A DNA stretch of 17,488 nt from Phascolarctobacterium sp. GTDB taxonomy: Bacteria; Bacillota; Negativicutes; Acidaminococcales; Acidaminococcaceae. The DNA is taken from the NCBI GenBank assembly GCA_024405645.1, contig JAKSOJ010000008.1, positions 1 through 17,488 on the forward strand, given 5' to 3'. Both the position numbers and the translations under genes were made by a program. Below, one piece after another: positions 16,000-17,488 of the stretch (positions are counted from its first letter, which is position 1; the number at the start of each line of letters is the position of its first letter). A model generated the notes under the pieces. The model made no database searches. It was not told the origin of the DNA and saw nothing but the letters and a program-made list of their open reading frames with translations.

Positions 16000-17250
16000 A
16001 TGTTAACTAGTGCACCGAGAGGTACAAAAGATATAATGCCGGCTGATGTGAAAGCCTGGATTTGTCTTGAAAATATTGTACGTAGAATTTGCGGACAATA
16101 TGGTTACAAAGAAATCCGCACTCCGGTTTTCGAACATACTGAACTTTTCCAACGCGGCATTGGTGATACTACCGACGTTGTAGAAAAAGAAATGTATACC
16201 TTCACTGACCGTGGTAATCGTAGCATTACCCTGCGTCCTGAAAATACTGCTTCTGCTGTACGTGCTTATGTTGAACACAAGCTGTACAAGGAAGATGCAG
16301 CAACCAAATTCTTCTACATGGGACCCATGTTCCGTTATGACAGACCTCAAGCTGGTCGTCTGCGTGAATTCCATCAATTTGGTATCGAAGCACTTGGCGT
16401 AGAAGGTCCTAATGTTGATGCTGAAATTATTCTCTTGGCTGTGCAAGTGCTGCAAGAGCTTGGACTCAAGGATTTGAAATTAAAAATCAATTCTGTTGGT
16501 TGTCCTAATTGCAGACCTGGTCACAGAGATAAATTACAAGCTTTCTTCAAACCCAATTTGGGTGAGATGTGCGAGATGTGCAAGAGCCGTTATGATCGCA
16601 ATCCTTTGCGTCTTTTGGACTGCAAGAATAAGCGTTGCCAAGAGCTTGGAGTAGGTGCTCCGTCCTTGGAAGAATGCCTGTGCGACGAATGTAAAGCTCA
16701 TTTTAATGGCTTGAAGGAGCTCTTAACTGCTGCTGGTATTGAATACGAAATCGACCATAATCTGGTTCGTGGTCTTGATTATTACACCAAAACTGCTTTC
16801 GAAATTCAATATTCTCCCTTGGGAGCACAATCTGCAGTATGCGGCGGTGGTCGTTACGATGGCCTCGTAAAAGAAATTTCTGGGGATGATGGTCGTCCTG
16901 GTATTGGTTTTGCTATGGGTATGGAACGTGTACTCTTGGCTTTGGAATCTCAAAACCTGCTGCCTAAATTCGACGAAAGCATCGATGCTTACATTGTATG
17001 TCCCAAGAAAGAAAACTTTACCTTGGCTTTCAAAACTGCTATCGAACTTAGAAGAGCTGGCTTCACTGTTGAATATGATTTCAATGGTCGTAGCATGAAA
17101 GCACAAATGAAGCAAGCTAATAAATTCCAAGCTAAAAAGGTTGTAATTTTTGGTGAGGACGAGCTCACTCGTAATGCTGTAACTCTAAGAGATATGGCTA
17201 CTAGTGAACAAGTCGAGGTGGCAATCGCTGAACTTGCAAGCAAATTGTAA
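16000..17250 (+). CDS. hisS: Histidyl-tRNA synthetase
   Basis: Class II synthetase that charges tRNA-His, cytosolic homodimer. N-terminal PRGTKDIMP is typical. Also present: motif 2 FRYDRPQAGRLREFHQ (from F111), the histidine-specific loops LVRGLDYYTKTAFE (255-268) and GGGRYDGLV (282-290), motif 3 around GIGFAMGMERV, and a C-terminal anticodon-binding domain (about 325-416). A cysteine-rich insertion (about 168-232, with CPNC, CEMC and CDEC) is the variable domain seen in Firmicutes HisRS. The length of 416 residues is standard. AAGGAG precedes the ATG after a 24-base gap. hisS-aspS adjacency is conserved in Firmicutes. Confidence 0.97.
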   Translation: MLTSAPRGTKDIMPADVKAWICLENIVRRICGQYGYKEIRTPVFEHTELFQRGIGDTTDVVEKEMYTFTDRGNRSITLRPENTASAVRAYVEHKLYKEDAATKFFYMGPMFRYDRPQAGRLREFHQFGIEALGVEGPNVDAEIILLAVQVLQELGLKDLKLKINSVGCPNCRPGHRDKLQAFFKPNLGEMCEMCKSRYDRNPLRLLDCKNKRCQELGVGAPSLEECLCDECKAHFNGLKELLTAAGIEYEIDHNLVRGLDYYTKTAFEIQYSPLGAQSAVCGGGRYDGLVKEISGDDGRPGIGFAMGMERVLLALESQNLLPKFDESIDAYIVCPKKENFTLAFKTAIELRRAGFTVEYDFNGRSMKAQMKQANKFQAKKVVIFGEDELTRNAVTLRDMATSEQVEVAIAELASKL

Positions 17251-17346
17251 GATTAGTGTTGGATGAACTATGAGATAGTATCGTTCGTAACTTAGTTTTA
17301 TAAAAATTAACTATAAATTATTACAAATTTTAATGAGGTGTATGAA
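17251..17346 (+). other. AT-rich spacer between hisS and aspS
   Basis: This 96-base gap is strongly AT-rich from about 17290 on. It holds a TATAAA (17312-17317) without a convincing -35, and a 5-bp hairpin (17267-17271 with 17275-17279) lacking a T tract. GAGGTG (17335-17340) is the ribosome binding site of aspS, 6 bases before the ATG at 17347. I see no terminator or T-box features, so readthrough from hisS is likely. Confidence 0.5.
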
Positions 17347-17488
17347 ATGATTAATGAAAAACGCAACTCCAAATGTGGCATGCTTGACGTTGTAAACGCA
17401 GGCCAAAGCGTAGTTCTCTGCGGTTGGGTTTCCAAACGTCGTGACCATGGTGGATTGATTTTCGTTGACTTGCGCGATCGCAGCGGTA
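17347..17488 (+). CDS. aspS: Aspartyl-tRNA synthetase, 5' end only
   Basis: The first 47 codons of a class II aspartyl-tRNA synthetase, truncated by the window edge. The reading begins [15 protein letters not shown] and reaches [20 protein letters not shown], the hallmark of the N-terminal OB-fold anticodon-binding domain of bacterial AspRS. The start at 17347 is set by GAGGTG with 6-base spacing; the nearby ATG at 17342 stops after two codons. Whether it is the discriminating (Asp-only) or Asp/Asn type cannot be judged from this fragment. Confidence 0.93.
   Translation, partial: MINEKRNSKCGMLDVVNAGQSVVLCGWVSKRRDHGGLIFVDLRDRSG

Noticed and set aside
17267..17279. Hairpin after hisS as a terminator
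   Set aside because: Only a 5-bp AT-rich stem with a 3-base loop and no T tract directly after it.

Overview
The window is a compact stretch of bacterial housekeeping chromosome. All of its genes lie on the + strand, and I see no mobile element, CRISPR array, tRNA or rRNA. The gene order (phoH-ybeY-cdd-era-...-recO, then a LapA-type protein-recJ-relA-dtd-...-hisS-aspS) is the classical Firmicutes arrangement. Moderately AT-rich DNA, strong AGGAGG-type ribosome binding sites and a HemZ-type radical SAM gene also fit Firmicutes. The mix of neighbours suggests an anaerobe of the Negativicutes/Clostridia type, but this placement is an inference from gene order and not a taxonomic identification.

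Region 1 (about 30-7327) looks like one transcription unit. An extended -10 promoter precedes phoH. It is followed by ybeY (rRNA maturation), cdd (pyrimidine salvage), era (30S assembly GTPase), a CNNM/CorC-type CBS-domain membrane protein, recO (recombination mediator), and two adjacent G3E/CobW-family GTPase paralogues. The first paralogue carries a 140-residue His/Cys-rich insert built partly from tandem DNA repeats. A strong intrinsic terminator at 7298-7327 closes the unit. Several genes overlap by 4 bases (ATGA), implying translational coupling.

Region 2 (about 7331 to the window end) is a second long unit: a small LapA-domain membrane protein, recJ, relA (bifunctional ppGpp enzyme), dtd (D-aminoacyl-tRNA deacylase), an MBL-fold hydrolase, an AI-2E-family permease, hemZ, hisS and the 5' end of aspS, which is cut by the window edge. 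It combines tRNA charging and proofreading, the stringent response and DNA repair. No gap between genes exceeds about 135 bases.

The items most worth a second look are the CobW-type GTPase pair, which looks like a metal-handling module inside a ribosome/DNA-repair operon; the start of the CBS-domain protein, where no ATG fits and either an ATT start or a +1 shift must be invoked; and a leader hairpin that could mask the ribosome binding site of the LapA-type gene. I found no clearly new multi-gene system; most of the window is ordinary core genome.
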